Shown: positions 50,282 through 59,004, counted from the stretch's first letter. The stretch: DNA of 64,000 nt from Marivita sp030148515 (GCF_048006345.1 NZ_CP180351.1:1798001-1862000), one strand, 5' to 3'. Notes: generated by a model not told the origin, from the sequence alone. Program-made: numbers and translations.

Positions 50282-51628
50282 TCAGATGGCCGCAAGACCA
50301 GCGTCGAGCGCCGAAAGGATCGATGATGCCTCTGCTTCAGTCAGCACCAGCGGCGGCGACAAGATGATGTTCGGACCGGAGATCCGGATCATCGTGCCAT
50401 GCTGATAGGCCGTTTCCTGAATGATCTGGGTGGCCTCGGCGCCGAGCGGCGTTTTGGTTGCGCGGTCGCTGACCAGCTCGATCGCGGTCATCAGGCCATG
50501 TCCACCGCGCACGTCCCCAACGATGCCATATTTGGCTTTCAGGGCCAGACACCCCTCGAAAAGCTGCGTGCCCCGCGCAGCGGCGTTTTCGACCACGTTC
50601 AGTCGTTGCGTTTCGGCAAGGCAGGCCAAGGCTGCCGCTGCGCCAACGGGATGACCGGAATAGGTATAGCCGTGGCCGATCTTGGCCGCGGGGTTATTCT
50701 CGAACACCTCCTGGACATGTCCGCCGATCATCACCGCCCCATAGGGGAAATAGCCGTTGGTGATCGCCTTGGCGGTCGCCATCATATCGGGCTGAATGCC
50801 CCAGAGCCGTGCGCCCGACCATGCCCCGGTGCGCCCGTAGGCAGTGATGACTTCGTCGCTGATCAACAAGATTCCGTGCCGTGTGCAGATCTCTCGTACC
50901 ATCGGCATAAAGCTTTCATGCGGCGGGATCACCCCTCCGGCACCCAGCACCGGCTCCATGATCATCGCGGCAATGGTGTTCGCCCCCTGAAACGCGATTT
51001 CGTCCTCAAGGGCAGCGGCGCAAAGCTGTGCCAGACGCTCGGGGTCGGCTTCGTTGAAGGGATTGCGATACGTATAAGGTGCGGGCAGATGGAAGCAGCC
51101 GGGCATCAGCGGTTCATACGCGGTGCGGAAATTGGCGTTGCCGTTGACGCTCGCACCGCCAAAATGGGTGCCGTGATACCCTTTCTTGAGGCTCAGAAAC
51201 TTGGTTCGGCCCGGTTCGCCCCTCAGCTTGTGGTACTGGCGGGCAAGGCGCAGCGCCGTTTCCACCGAATCCGAACCACCCGAAGTGAAGAAGGCACGCG
51301 TCATCCCATCCGGGGCAAAGAACGCGTTCAGTTCATAGGCCAGTTCGATGGCGACATCGTTCGATGAGCCGCGAAAGGTGGAATAATACGGCAAGGTCTC
51401 CAACTGCGCCGCGATGGCGTCTTTCACCGGCTGACAGGAATAGCCGAGATTGACATTCCAAAGTCCGCCGACCGCATCAATCACCGCATGCCCGTCCAGA
51501 TCTGTCAGCCGCACCCCCGTCGCCCCGGTGATGATCTTGGGCGGGTTGTCGAGGCTGTCCTGTGGAGACGTCATGGGGTGCCAGAACAACCGTCCATTGT
51601 TTTCCTTGAGGAAGTTTGAGTCTTTCAT
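50282..51628 (-). CDS. Class III aminotransferase (beta-alanine/polyamine:pyruvate type)
   Basis: A 448-residue PLP-dependent omega-aminotransferase. Features are the N-terminal RLFWHPMTSPQDS, GGSDSVETALRLARQYH, KKGYHGTHFGG, the PLP Asp region LLISDEVITAYGRTGAWSG, the Schiff-base Lys in ATAKAITNGYFPYGAV, and HGYTYSGHPVGAAAAL. The start MKDSNF follows CGGAGCACGTCTC; a TTG at 51658 overlapping the IclR stop is an alternative. Such enzymes move the amino group of terminal amines to pyruvate, which suits an amine catabolic unit with a gamma-glutamyl ligase and hydrolase. Confidence 0.88.
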   Translation of the reverse strand: MKDSNFLKENNGRLFWHPMTSPQDSLDNPPKIITGATGVRLTDLDGHAVIDAVGGLWNVNLGYSCQPVKDAIAAQLETLPYYSTFRGSSNDVAIELAYELNAFFAPDGMTRAFFTSGGSDSVETALRLARQYHKLRGEPGRTKFLSLKKGYHGTHFGGASVNGNANFRTAYEPLMPGCFHLPAPYTYRNPFNEADPERLAQLCAAALEDEIAFQGANTIAAMIMEPVLGAGGVIPPHESFMPMVREICTRHGILLISDEVITAYGRTGAWSGARLWGIQPDMMATAKAITNGYFPYGAVMIGGHVQEVFENNPAAKIGHGYTYSGHPVGAAAALACLAETQRLNVVENAAARGTQLFEGCLALKAKYGIVGDVRGGHGLMTAIELVSDRATKTPLGAEATQIIQETAYQHGTMIRISGPNIILSPPLVLTEAEASSILSALDAGLAAI

Positions 51629-51654
51629 GAGACGTGCTCCGTTCATCTGGATGT

Positions 51655-52461
51655 TCAATCAACCTGCAACGCGGCAATCGGCCAATCGTTTGGAATTGGG
51701 GTCAAATCCTTGGGGAACCGTCCGCCAAGGGCAATGCTTGCCTGTTCGGCATAGGCCAAAACGGCGACCGCGAAGGGGCGCAGGTTTTCGGGCGTGACGC
51801 GGATTGACGGAATGGCGACGGAAAGCGAGCCGACGATCCGTCCACCCGGACCAAAGAGCGGCGCGCCGACCGAGCTTACCCCATCGTCGAACGCCGCAGT
51901 CAGGGTTGCAACACCGTAGCTTCGGGCGTCCTTAAGCGCGCGGCGCAGCACGTCCGGGTCGGTGATGGTGCTGTCCGTGAAACGGGTCAATTCGCCGGAG
52001 AGGAACTGCTCCTGGAATTCTTTGGAGCTGAAGGCGAGTGCGGCGAGCCCCGACGAGGTGGCGTGCAGCGGCAACATCTCGGCGATGTCGAAATGCACCT
52101 GCACGCCATGGACGCAGGGGTCGGCATGAACCAACGGCGACATTGCATTACTTTGCAACAGACTTGCATGCGCAAGTTCGCCGACCTTCTGAGAGAGTTC
52201 GACGACGATGCGAGACAGGATCTTGCGCGTCGGAAAGAGAGTCTCGCGCAAGGCCGCCAGACGCAAGACCGCGGGCCCCAGCCGATAGGCGCGGCTTTCA
52301 GAATCCTGTTCGAGATAGCCGTTCTCGGCCAATTCGGTCAGGTGCCGATGGACCGTTGCCTTGTCCCGCCCCGACAGACGCACGAATTCACCAAGCCCGA
52401 TCTCCGGCTGGGTGGCGGAAAACAGATTGAGAAGGTCCAGAGCCTTGGTGATCGTTCCCAT
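51655..52461 (-). CDS. IclR-family transcriptional regulator
   Basis: A 268-residue IclR regulator. The N-terminal winged helix (about 3-60) has IGLGEFVRLSGRDKATVHRHL, and the C-terminal effector domain has LPLHATSSGLAALAF and FDDGVSSVGAPLFGPGGRIVGSLSV. The ATG at 52461 follows GCGAGG and is one base from the amidotransferase stop, so it is embedded in the operon. It is the obvious candidate to bind the dyads at 58888-58946 between tctC and the aldehyde dehydrogenase gene. Confidence 0.9.
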   Translation of the reverse strand: MGTITKALDLLNLFSATQPEIGLGEFVRLSGRDKATVHRHLTELAENGYLEQDSESRAYRLGPAVLRLAALRETLFPTRKILSRIVVELSQKVGELAHASLLQSNAMSPLVHADPCVHGVQVHFDIAEMLPLHATSSGLAALAFSSKEFQEQFLSGELTRFTDSTITDPDVLRRALKDARSYGVATLTAAFDDGVSSVGAPLFGPGGRIVGSLSVAIPSIRVTPENLRPFAVAVLAYAEQASIALGGRFPKDLTPIPNDWPIAALQVD

Positions 52462-52462
52462 T

Positions 52463-53173
52463 TCAGCGCCTCGCTTGCTCAAAAAACCTTGCGACCTCAG
52501 AGGCGAACACACGACCATCCGCAGTCTGACCAACGAGAGATGCGCGGGCGGCCTCGGTAACCTCTGGTCCTACGTAGCTCGCGTATTCCGAGACCAGATC
52601 GGTAAAGAAGTCGGGCGACATCTCGGGATGGTGCTGGATGGTAAAGACGGTCGTGCCGATGGAAAATCCCGCGATCGGGCAACCTGGGCTTTCGAAGATC
52701 CGTTTGGCGTGTTTCGGCAACGTATCGACCTGCTCGACATGTGACCCATAGAGCCGCAATCTCTGGTCTGGACTGGACCACGGCGTGTCGCCCACGCGGA
52801 TCACATCGAGCAGACCATGAGCCCAGCCATCGGGGTTGCGGATCACTTGAGACCCAAGCGCCTTGGCGATGATCTGGTGCCCAAAGCAAGCACCGAAGAG
52901 CGGCTTGCCCTCCGCCACCACACCCCGCAGCATGACTTGCAACTGCTCGATCCACGGTTCTGCATCATTGACCGAGGCCGGACTGCCGGTGACCATGATC
53001 CCGTCGAAGACCGACAGATCCTCAGGGAAGTCTCCTTTGCAGACCCAGAATGCCTCCACCGTCCATTCTGGGCGCACCTCTGCAATCAGCGCTGCGAATT
53101 TCGCATCGTCTAGGGGCCGTGCCTTGGCAAAGTCGCTGAAATCGGTGTTCGTGACGAGGGTGGCCAGCTTCAT
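52463..53173 (-). CDS. Class I glutamine amidotransferase (candidate gamma-glutamyl amide hydrolase)
   Basis: A 236-residue class I glutamine amidotransferase domain. The catalytic Cys is in LFGACFGHQ (Cys96), and the His and Glu are in TIQHHPEMSP (about 181-184). It is GuaA-like in fold but has no synthetase partner. Next to a glutamine-synthetase-like ligase (2 nt gap), the likely role is to hydrolyse the gamma-glutamyl amide after the amine moiety has been oxidised, as the hydrolases do in the Puu and isopropylamine (Ipu) pathways. The start MKLATLV is the family-like one; an upstream Met overlaps the ligase stop. Confidence 0.85.
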   Translation of the reverse strand: MKLATLVTNTDFSDFAKARPLDDAKFAALIAEVRPEWTVEAFWVCKGDFPEDLSVFDGIMVTGSPASVNDAEPWIEQLQVMLRGVVAEGKPLFGACFGHQIIAKALGSQVIRNPDGWAHGLLDVIRVGDTPWSSPDQRLRLYGSHVEQVDTLPKHAKRIFESPGCPIAGFSIGTTVFTIQHHPEMSPDFFTDLVSEYASYVGPEVTEAARASLVGQTADGRVFASEVARFFEQARR

Positions 53174-53174
53174 G

Positions 53175-54467
53175 TCAGATAAACCAGACGTAGAAATCGA
53201 GAAGCGCGTCATGCTCCATGTCGCGGGTCTTGCGGAATTCGCGTTCTTTCATGAAAGCGTGGTTCTCCACCAGTTGGCGCCCGACCGCATCCACAAGCGC
53301 GCGGTCAGCCTCGAGATCCCGGATCGCGGCCCGCAGGTTTTGGGCCGTGCCGACCTTTGCGTCCACTTTGTCAAAGCCGTCTCCGGTCTCCATTGGGGGC
53401 AGTGACAGCTTTGCCTCGAAGCCGAGCCGGGCGGCTTGCAGAACGGCGGCAGCGGCGGTGTAGGGGTTCGCGCTGGCGTCGGCCATGCGGTGTTCCAACC
53501 GCGCCTTTTTCCCGCCTTCGCCGGACACCCGCGTGGTCACGCCCCGATGATCACCGCCCCAGTTCTGCCAGTAGCCTGACATGGAAGATGGCTGCAGGCG
53601 GTTATAGGACCCGGTCGTGGGTGCAATCAGCCCAGCCAGACCCTTGTGGTGATGCACCAAACCCGCAAGACACCCCCGCGACAGGTCGTTCAGGTGCTCC
53701 GGTCCGCCTTTTTCGCCGGTGGCCAGTGCGTTCTGGCCCGCAGCATCCCAGAACGAAAAATTGATATGCATGCCCGATCCACCTGCCATGGAGATCGGCT
53801 TTGGCAAGAAGGTCAGCACCACACCGTGATCCAGTGCGATCTCACGCGCCATCTGGCGGAACAGGACAACGTCATCGACCGCGGCCAGCGCATCGTCGAA
53901 GCTGAGCGTGTATTCAAACTGCGGGCTGTCATATTCAGCAGTGATCAGGTCCAGCTTGAAGCCCACCTCGTGGGCCTTGTTCCAGATGACGTCATTGATC
54001 CGCATCGGATCGGCAAAGGGGCCGGTGCCATACACCACACCGCCGGGCGCATCATAGGGGCGCAGGCGTCCGTCTTCACCGCCCTGAAGGGCATAGGCCT
54101 CAAGCTCGATCCCAAGTTTGGGTGTCAGCCCGTGCGCCTGCCAATCCGCGATGGCGCGTTTCAGTGCCCCTCGGGGACACAGCGGCAAGGGCGCGCCGTC
54201 ATTGTCATACAAGTCCCCAAGGACAACCGACGTGTTCGGCTCCCAACCCGAGCGGATATCAGCGCCATTCCAGCGCAGTTCCATGTCGGGCGCTCCATCG
54301 CGCGCGCCCGCATGCGGCGCATCCAGCAAAAGGTCACGGTCGTAATGCACGGCAAACGTGGCACGCGAAAAACGGCTGGAACCATCGCCGATCTTGCTTT
54401 TGGGCAGGTACTTGCCCCGGCCAATTGACAGGTGATCGAAGAATAGAGCGCGAAGTCGGTCGGACAT
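53175..54467 (-). CDS. Glutamine synthetase-like gamma-glutamyl ligase
   Basis: A 430-residue glutamine synthetase superfamily protein, shorter than GlnA because the N-terminal beta-grasp domain is reduced. The metal Glu motif is LGIELEAYAL (about 118-127), the His motif GSGMHINFSFWD, and the substrate region RVSGEGGKKARLEHRMADAS, divergent from GlnA. The product probably couples glutamate to an amine. It is sandwiched between a P450 gene (6 nt) and the amidotransferase (1 nt). This ligase/P450/amidohydrolase set implies that the P450 acts on a gamma-glutamyl-masked amine, which is inference. Confidence 0.87.
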   Translation of the reverse strand: MSDRLRALFFDHLSIGRGKYLPKSKIGDGSSRFSRATFAVHYDRDLLLDAPHAGARDGAPDMELRWNGADIRSGWEPNTSVVLGDLYDNDGAPLPLCPRGALKRAIADWQAHGLTPKLGIELEAYALQGGEDGRLRPYDAPGGVVYGTGPFADPMRINDVIWNKAHEVGFKLDLITAEYDSPQFEYTLSFDDALAAVDDVVLFRQMAREIALDHGVVLTFLPKPISMAGGSGMHINFSFWDAAGQNALATGEKGGPEHLNDLSRGCLAGLVHHHKGLAGLIAPTTGSYNRLQPSSMSGYWQNWGGDHRGVTTRVSGEGGKKARLEHRMADASANPYTAAAAVLQAARLGFEAKLSLPPMETGDGFDKVDAKVGTAQNLRAAIRDLEADRALVDAVGRQLVENHAFMKEREFRKTRDMEHDALLDFYVWFI

Positions 54468-54473
54468 GGGAAC

Positions 54474-55730
54474 CTACTGAACTGTAACGGTGACAGGCAT
54501 CCGTTTGATGCCATTGACGAAATTTGAACGAACGAAGGCGGCCTCGCCTGCTGGTTCGATATGTTTGATGCGCTTTGCCAATTCCTCGAAAAGCACCCGC
54601 ACTTCGAGCCGCGCCAGATGCATTCCCAGACAGACATGAGGCCCGCCTTGACCCCAACCCAACTGGCGGTTGGGTTTCCGGGTCAGATCGAGGCGGTAGG
54701 GGTCGGTGAACATGTCCTCATCGCGATTGGCAGAGATGAACCAGTACAGCACCTTGTCGCCTTCGCGGATCTGGCGACCATGCACCTCGACATCGCGCAT
54801 TGCGGTCCGGCGGAAATAGGTCGCGGGCGAGGCCCAGCGCACAATCTCATCCGGTGCCGTGTCCCAAACATCCCCGGTCTGGAGCTGCTGCAACAGGCCG
54901 TCCTGACAGGCCAGCGCCTGAATTCCGGCGGCGATGGAATAGCGCGTGGTGTCGTTGCCCGCGGCAACAAGCAGGCAAAAGAAGTTGCGGAACTCGGACT
55001 CGGTGATCGTCTCGCCGGTCTCGTCGGGTTGCAGCACAAGATGCAGAATGCCGCTGGTATCGCCAGCCGCGTTCTTTCGCTCCATCAACTCGCGCGCATA
55101 GTCATATAGTTCGGCCCCGGCGGGTGAATTGAACGGCATCAGGCGGTAGGCATCGGTTTCCAGCTTGTCGACGACATGATCCGTGAAATCCGGATCGGAA
55201 TTGGCCATCAGCGCATCGCCCTTATCGACAAGCCATGGCAGATCTTCATCCGGCAGCCCAAGGATTTGCCCCAGCATCCGCATCGGAAGCTCGCGGGCAA
55301 TTTCGCGCGTCGCATCAAAGGTGCCCATATCGCAGGCCCGGTCGAGGATCGGGCCACAAAGATCGCGGATCTGTGTTTCGAAGTCCGCCACGACACGCGG
55401 CGAGAACGCACGGGCGACCTTCATGCGCACCTTGCGATGATCGGCGCCATCCACCTCCTGAAAGGTGCGACGGGCAAGGTATTCTTCGTAGGTCTGGTCT
55501 TCCATGCGGATGCCGAGCCCCGAGGAAAAGGTGTCGGTGTCGCGGATCATCCGGTCGATGTCGGCGTGTCGCGTGATCGACCAGTAGCCTTTGCCGCCTT
55601 CAAAATCAGACCAATGGCACGGATCCTCGCGTCGCAGGCGGGCGAAGGTGTTGTAAGGTGCTCCGTTCGCAAAGCTGTCATGACTGCCCAGATCGGCGAA
55701 CCCGTCATCCTCAGGAACCCAAATGGTCAT
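54474..55730 (-). CDS. Cytochrome P450
   Basis: A 418-residue soluble bacterial P450. The I-helix motif is AAGNDTTRYSI, the K-helix ExxR is in DEIVRW, and the haem-binding loop is GWGQGGPHVCLGMHLAR with the thiolate Cys near residue 367. No membrane anchor is present. No ferredoxin or ferredoxin reductase gene accompanies it in the window, so electrons must come from elsewhere. Its start lies 20 bases inside tctA with GGAGACGG as ribosome binding site. By context it hydroxylates or dealkylates the compound imported by TctABC, possibly after gamma-glutamylation. Confidence 0.93.
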   Translation of the reverse strand: MTIWVPEDDGFADLGSHDSFANGAPYNTFARLRREDPCHWSDFEGGKGYWSITRHADIDRMIRDTDTFSSGLGIRMEDQTYEEYLARRTFQEVDGADHRKVRMKVARAFSPRVVADFETQIRDLCGPILDRACDMGTFDATREIARELPMRMLGQILGLPDEDLPWLVDKGDALMANSDPDFTDHVVDKLETDAYRLMPFNSPAGAELYDYARELMERKNAAGDTSGILHLVLQPDETGETITESEFRNFFCLLVAAGNDTTRYSIAAGIQALACQDGLLQQLQTGDVWDTAPDEIVRWASPATYFRRTAMRDVEVHGRQIREGDKVLYWFISANRDEDMFTDPYRLDLTRKPNRQLGWGQGGPHVCLGMHLARLEVRVLFEELAKRIKHIEPAGEAAFVRSNFVNGIKRMPVTVTVQ

Positions 55731-57315
55731 AGAACCGTCTCCGTCTCTGTTGCTTTATACGGTTTTCGAAATGACGTGCCGTCCGGCCCGCGATGCGTGT
55801 GTTGAAGTGCTTCACGGCTTTCTTTTGTGGGGTCCGGCGGTCGGGTTTGCGCCAGTCACGCCAGACCTGCCACAGCGTGGAGCCGAGAATAATCAGGATC
55901 ACGCAGAACAGGATAAAGGCGATCGGGCGGTCGATGAAATCAAGCGGCTCCCGGATACGCGCCAGCGAGGTGCGCAGTTTGACCTCCATGATCCCGCCGA
56001 GGACCATGCCAAGGATGATTGGAACGATGGGAAGGTTCAGCCGTTTCAACACAAACCCAAGCAACCCGAAGGCCCCGGCAATCAGGCAGTCCACGGCAGA
56101 GTTGCGGATCGAGAACACGCCGACAAAGCTGAGCAGCAGAACGCACATGCCAAGAAACCGGTTGGGGATACGTGTCAGATGCACCAGCCACCCGGTTGAG
56201 ATCAGCAAGAACACCAGCACCAAAAGGTTCAGGATCAGCAACGCAATATATAGCGCCACGACAAAGGGCATGTCGTTCTGAAACAGCCCGGGCCCCGGTA
56301 CGACATTGTGAACATAGAAGACCGACAGCATCATTGCCGTCAGCGCCTCACCGGGGATGCCAAGCGCCAGAAGCGGGATCATTGCGGCGGCAGGCACGGC
56401 GTTGTTGGCGCTTTCGGATGCAATCAGGCCTTCGGCCGATCCGTTGCCAAAGCTCTGCGGGGTCTTCGACAACTTCCTGGCGGAAGTGTAGGACATGAAT
56501 TGCGCGGTGAATTCTCCCACGCCTGGGATCATGCCCATCAGAACGCCAAAGCCCGATGACACCGCAGCCACGCGCGGATGACGTGCCAGTTCGCGGAAGC
56601 CCTGCAAAAGCGACCCGCGCGAGCGCGGCAGGCGGATCTTCTCGTCGTCCATGGTCAGCAGCAGGAACGCTTGGGACAGCGCAAAGAGGCCCAGCACCAC
56701 CACAATCAGGTCGACACCGCCTGCCAGCCAACTTTGCTCGAATGTGTAGCGGCGGGTATAGGCCGCGGGCTCCAGCCCTACGGTGGACAGAAATATACCA
56801 AAGCCTGACAGGGCGGCCGCGATCAGCATCTGTCCACGATGCGCCACGACCACGAGGATCATGCCAAGAAGCGCCGCAAGGAATATCTCGCGCGAGCCGA
56901 ACATGGGCGCGATCTTGGCCAGCACGGGCGACAGGAAGATCAGGCAGATGACCGAAAACATGCCACCCACAAAGCTCGCTGAATAAGCAAGGGACAGTGC
57001 ACGGCGGGCTTCGCCCCGCTGCGTCATCGGGTACCCGTCATAGGTTGTCAGGGCATTGACGGCCGTTCCGGGCGTGTTGATCAGGATCGCAGGGATCGCG
57101 CCGCCATACATGGACGATCCGTAAATCCCCAGCAGCAGCGTTAGCCCCACGATCGGGTCCATGGCAAATGTCGCGGGCAGCAGGATTGCGATTGCCACCG
57201 CAGGACCGACGCCTGGAATGGCGCCGATGGCCACGCCGCCAATGGACCCCGCCAGCAATGCAAGCGCAACATCCCAACGCCAGAGAACTTCAAGAGCTGC
57301 GGGGAGCATGTCCAT
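55711..57315 (-). CDS. Tripartite tricarboxylate transporter permease (TctA)
   Basis: A 534-residue TctA-family membrane protein with about twelve hydrophobic segments. Typical stretches are GAIPGVGPAVAIAILLPATFAMDP, LLGIYGSSMYGGAIPAILINTPGT, GMIPGVGEFTAQFMSY and SESANNAVPAAAMIPLLALGIPG. The start MDMLPA overlaps the tctB stop (TGATG). It is the channel subunit of a three-part importer with TctB and TctC. The very basic, Arg-rich C-terminal tail (about 500-534) overlaps the P450 start. Confidence 0.93.
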   Translation of the reverse strand: MDMLPAALEVLWRWDVALALLAGSIGGVAIGAIPGVGPAVAIAILLPATFAMDPIVGLTLLLGIYGSSMYGGAIPAILINTPGTAVNALTTYDGYPMTQRGEARRALSLAYSASFVGGMFSVICLIFLSPVLAKIAPMFGSREIFLAALLGMILVVVAHRGQMLIAAALSGFGIFLSTVGLEPAAYTRRYTFEQSWLAGGVDLIVVVLGLFALSQAFLLLTMDDEKIRLPRSRGSLLQGFRELARHPRVAAVSSGFGVLMGMIPGVGEFTAQFMSYTSARKLSKTPQSFGNGSAEGLIASESANNAVPAAAMIPLLALGIPGEALTAMMLSVFYVHNVVPGPGLFQNDMPFVVALYIALLILNLLVLVFLLISTGWLVHLTRIPNRFLGMCVLLLSFVGVFSIRNSAVDCLIAGAFGLLGFVLKRLNLPIVPIILGMVLGGIMEVKLRTSLARIREPLDFIDRPIAFILFCVILIILGSTLWQVWRDWRKPDRRTPQKKAVKHFNTRIAGRTARHFENRIKQQRRRRFYDHLGS

Positions 57316-57848
57316 CACAGATACACCATGAAGAACGTACGGACTGAAGCAGGCAGAAGTTCGTAGATTTGCCCACCCGGGATGTTGACACCCAGAAACC
57401 CTTTGAACGTCACGGTCACCGCAACGGCAAATATCGCGGCCAATGCCAGCGCGCCCCGGCTGCGGTAGCCAAGTCGCCATGTCAGGGCGCAGGCAAACAC
57501 CAAACTCATCGGCAGGAACCCAAGACGCGGCACCGCTAAGACGAAGAGGATGAACCAACCGTAATATTCGAGCGGCTCAACCCAACGTTTCGCCTCGATC
57601 CAATCCGAGCGATCCGGCTTGCGCCTGCGCATCAACCACCAATGCGCACCGAAACCGGCCACCATTAGCACAAGAGCGACGGCAGGCCAAAAGCGGGGCT
57701 GAGCGGCAATGGTTCTGGCGGTATCACTCCATTGCGTCTGTGTCCCGATTTGAGACAGCAACAGCAGCGATCCCGCGAAGGCGGCGATCACGAAGATGAC
57801 CTGGCCAGAGAGGCGCGTTTTGACGTCGAAAAGGTCGGATTTGCTCAT
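57315..57848 (-). CDS. Tripartite tricarboxylate transporter small subunit (TctB)
   Basis: A 177-residue TctB-family membrane protein with four hydrophobic segments (about 15-33, 50-65, 82-105, 120-150). It overlaps tctA by one base. The start MSKSDLF has only a weak ribosome binding site; a Met ten codons upstream is possible. Confidence 0.85.
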   Translation of the reverse strand: MSKSDLFDVKTRLSGQVIFVIAAFAGSLLLLSQIGTQTQWSDTARTIAAQPRFWPAVALVLMVAGFGAHWWLMRRRKPDRSDWIEAKRWVEPLEYYGWFILFVLAVPRLGFLPMSLVFACALTWRLGYRSRGALALAAIFAVAVTVTFKGFLGVNIPGGQIYELLPASVRTFFMVYL

Positions 57849-57895
57849 GAGAAAAGAGCCCTGTGAAAAGGGAAACATCGCTTAGGCGTTGAAAA

Positions 57896-57912
57896 GGGAC
57901 GCGGTGCGTCCC
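57896..57912 (-). terminator. Hairpin with T-run after tctC
   Basis: GGGACGC and GCGTCCC arms (7 bp, 3-nt loop), followed on the minus strand by TTTTC, 14 nt after the tctC stop. It looks like a leaky intrinsic terminator that would give more binding protein than permease. Confidence 0.6.
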
Positions 57913-57926
57913 CTCCCCTTTCTGGA

Positions 57927-58865
57927 TCAGTTGCCGAGCGCTTTGGAAATCGTGCCAAGTGTGGCGCGGTCCGCCTGGATCACAGCGGCGCTTTCCTCGG
58001 CATTCAACCAATAGACCTGCGCTCCGGTTTCCGCGGCCAGTGCCTGCGCGCGGTCGCTCATGACGGTACGCTCTGCGACAGCGGCAATGGCCTCACGTGC
58101 TTCGGCCGGGGTGTCCTTCGTGACGAAAAGCCCGTTCCAAAGCGAGATGTTCAGGCTTTCATCCACTTCGCCGATGGCAGGCGTGTCGGGAACCAGGGAA
58201 ATGCGATCACCGGTGATCGAAACCAGAACCTTCACATCATCGATGCACGGCAGGATCAGTTGCAGCGTCGTGTTGATCACATCCGCGTCGCCAGAGGCCA
58301 GCGTGTTGCAATCAAGCGCATCAAAGGGCGCATCCCCGCCCCATTCGAAACCCATGTTCGCGGCCAGTGCCTTGGTCACCTGTGTCGGCGTCAAAACGTC
58401 CCCGAAATGGCCAAGGAACACATCATTCGAGGCGGCATAGGCAGCCAATTCTTCCATGGACGAATACGGTGCATCACCCGCGGTTGCGATGACAAAAGGA
58501 TAAGTGAGGAAGATCCCGATCGGATCAAACTTTTCCGGCGTCAGCTCGGGAATGTCGATCTCGTGCCCGATCAGCGAAACGGCGGGAACAAAAGAACCGA
58601 TCGTATATCCATCGGCTGGAGCTGTCGCCACTTCAACAGCGCCGGGGAACGGTCCGCCACCGCCGCCGGGACGGTTCACGACTGCGGCTGGAACCCCGTA
58701 TTCCTGCTGGAAATCTTCCGCGATCATGCGCGTCAGAATATCTTCAAGGTCGCCGGGAGGCCACGGAACGATGAAGGTGACAGGTTTTTCCGGATAGTCG
58801 GCCATGGCCGTTCCAGCCAATCCGATAGCGAGGGCGGTCAATGCGACCGAAGCAAATTTGGACAT
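57927..58865 (-). CDS. Tripartite tricarboxylate transporter solute-binding protein (TctC/Bug)
   Basis: A 312-residue periplasmic binding protein of the TctC/Bug family. The signal peptide MSKFASVALTALAIGLAGTAMA ends at residue 22. The family opening DYPEKPVTFIVPWPPGD and VNRPGGGGG are present. PPGDLEDI differs from the usual PxGGxxD loop that contacts carboxylate ligands, so the ligand may be unusual. It is the first gene of the P450/ligase unit and divergent from the aldehyde dehydrogenase, with three dyads between them. The start follows GGGAGCTCTC. Confidence 0.9.
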   Translation of the reverse strand: MSKFASVALTALAIGLAGTAMADYPEKPVTFIVPWPPGDLEDILTRMIAEDFQQEYGVPAAVVNRPGGGGGPFPGAVEVATAPADGYTIGSFVPAVSLIGHEIDIPELTPEKFDPIGIFLTYPFVIATAGDAPYSSMEELAAYAASNDVFLGHFGDVLTPTQVTKALAANMGFEWGGDAPFDALDCNTLASGDADVINTTLQLILPCIDDVKVLVSITGDRISLVPDTPAIGEVDESLNISLWNGLFVTKDTPAEAREAIAAVAERTVMSDRAQALAAETGAQVYWLNAEESAAVIQADRATLGTISKALGN

Positions 58866-58887
58866 GAGAGCTCCCTGTAGCTTTCCG

Positions 58888-58906
58888 TGGTTCATTATTT
58901 GAACCA
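58888..58906. promoter_or_regulatory. TGGTTCA-TTATT-TGAACCA operator-like dyad
   Basis: A perfect 7-bp inverted repeat with a 5-nt spacer, 23 bases upstream of the tctC start. It is a good candidate for the IclR protein encoded in the operon, since that family often binds dyads of this size. Confidence 0.55.
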
Positions 58907-58912
58907 TCGATA

Positions 58913-58925
58913 TCAATAATATTGA
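58913..58925. promoter_or_regulatory. TCAATA-A-TATTGA palindrome
   Basis: A perfect 13-bp palindrome just beyond the first dyad in the divergent tctC/aldehyde dehydrogenase control region. It overlaps the outer arm of the third dyad. Confidence 0.4.
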
Positions 58926-58946
58926 CAGAGGCTCGGATTCTGTCAA
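58922..58946. promoter_or_regulatory. TTGACAGA-N9-TCTGTCAA dyad
   Basis: A perfect 8-bp inverted repeat with a 9-nt spacer. Each arm contains TTGACA, so it may combine an operator with divergent -35 elements; on the minus strand AATATT lies 17 nt further on as a possible -10. Confidence 0.45.
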
Positions 58947-59004
58947 ACTTTTTTCGTTCCGGGTGCTTTCGCAGTCGGGCGACGCTCGCAAACCGGAGGG
59001 TTCC

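Noticed and set aside
10844..52461. One of the regulators in the window being BoxR itself
   Set aside because: The MarR, DeoR, ROK, LysR, GntR and IclR proteins all lack the BzdR/BoxR architecture (XRE-type helix-turn-helix plus shikimate-kinase-like domain). BoxR is presumably outside the window.
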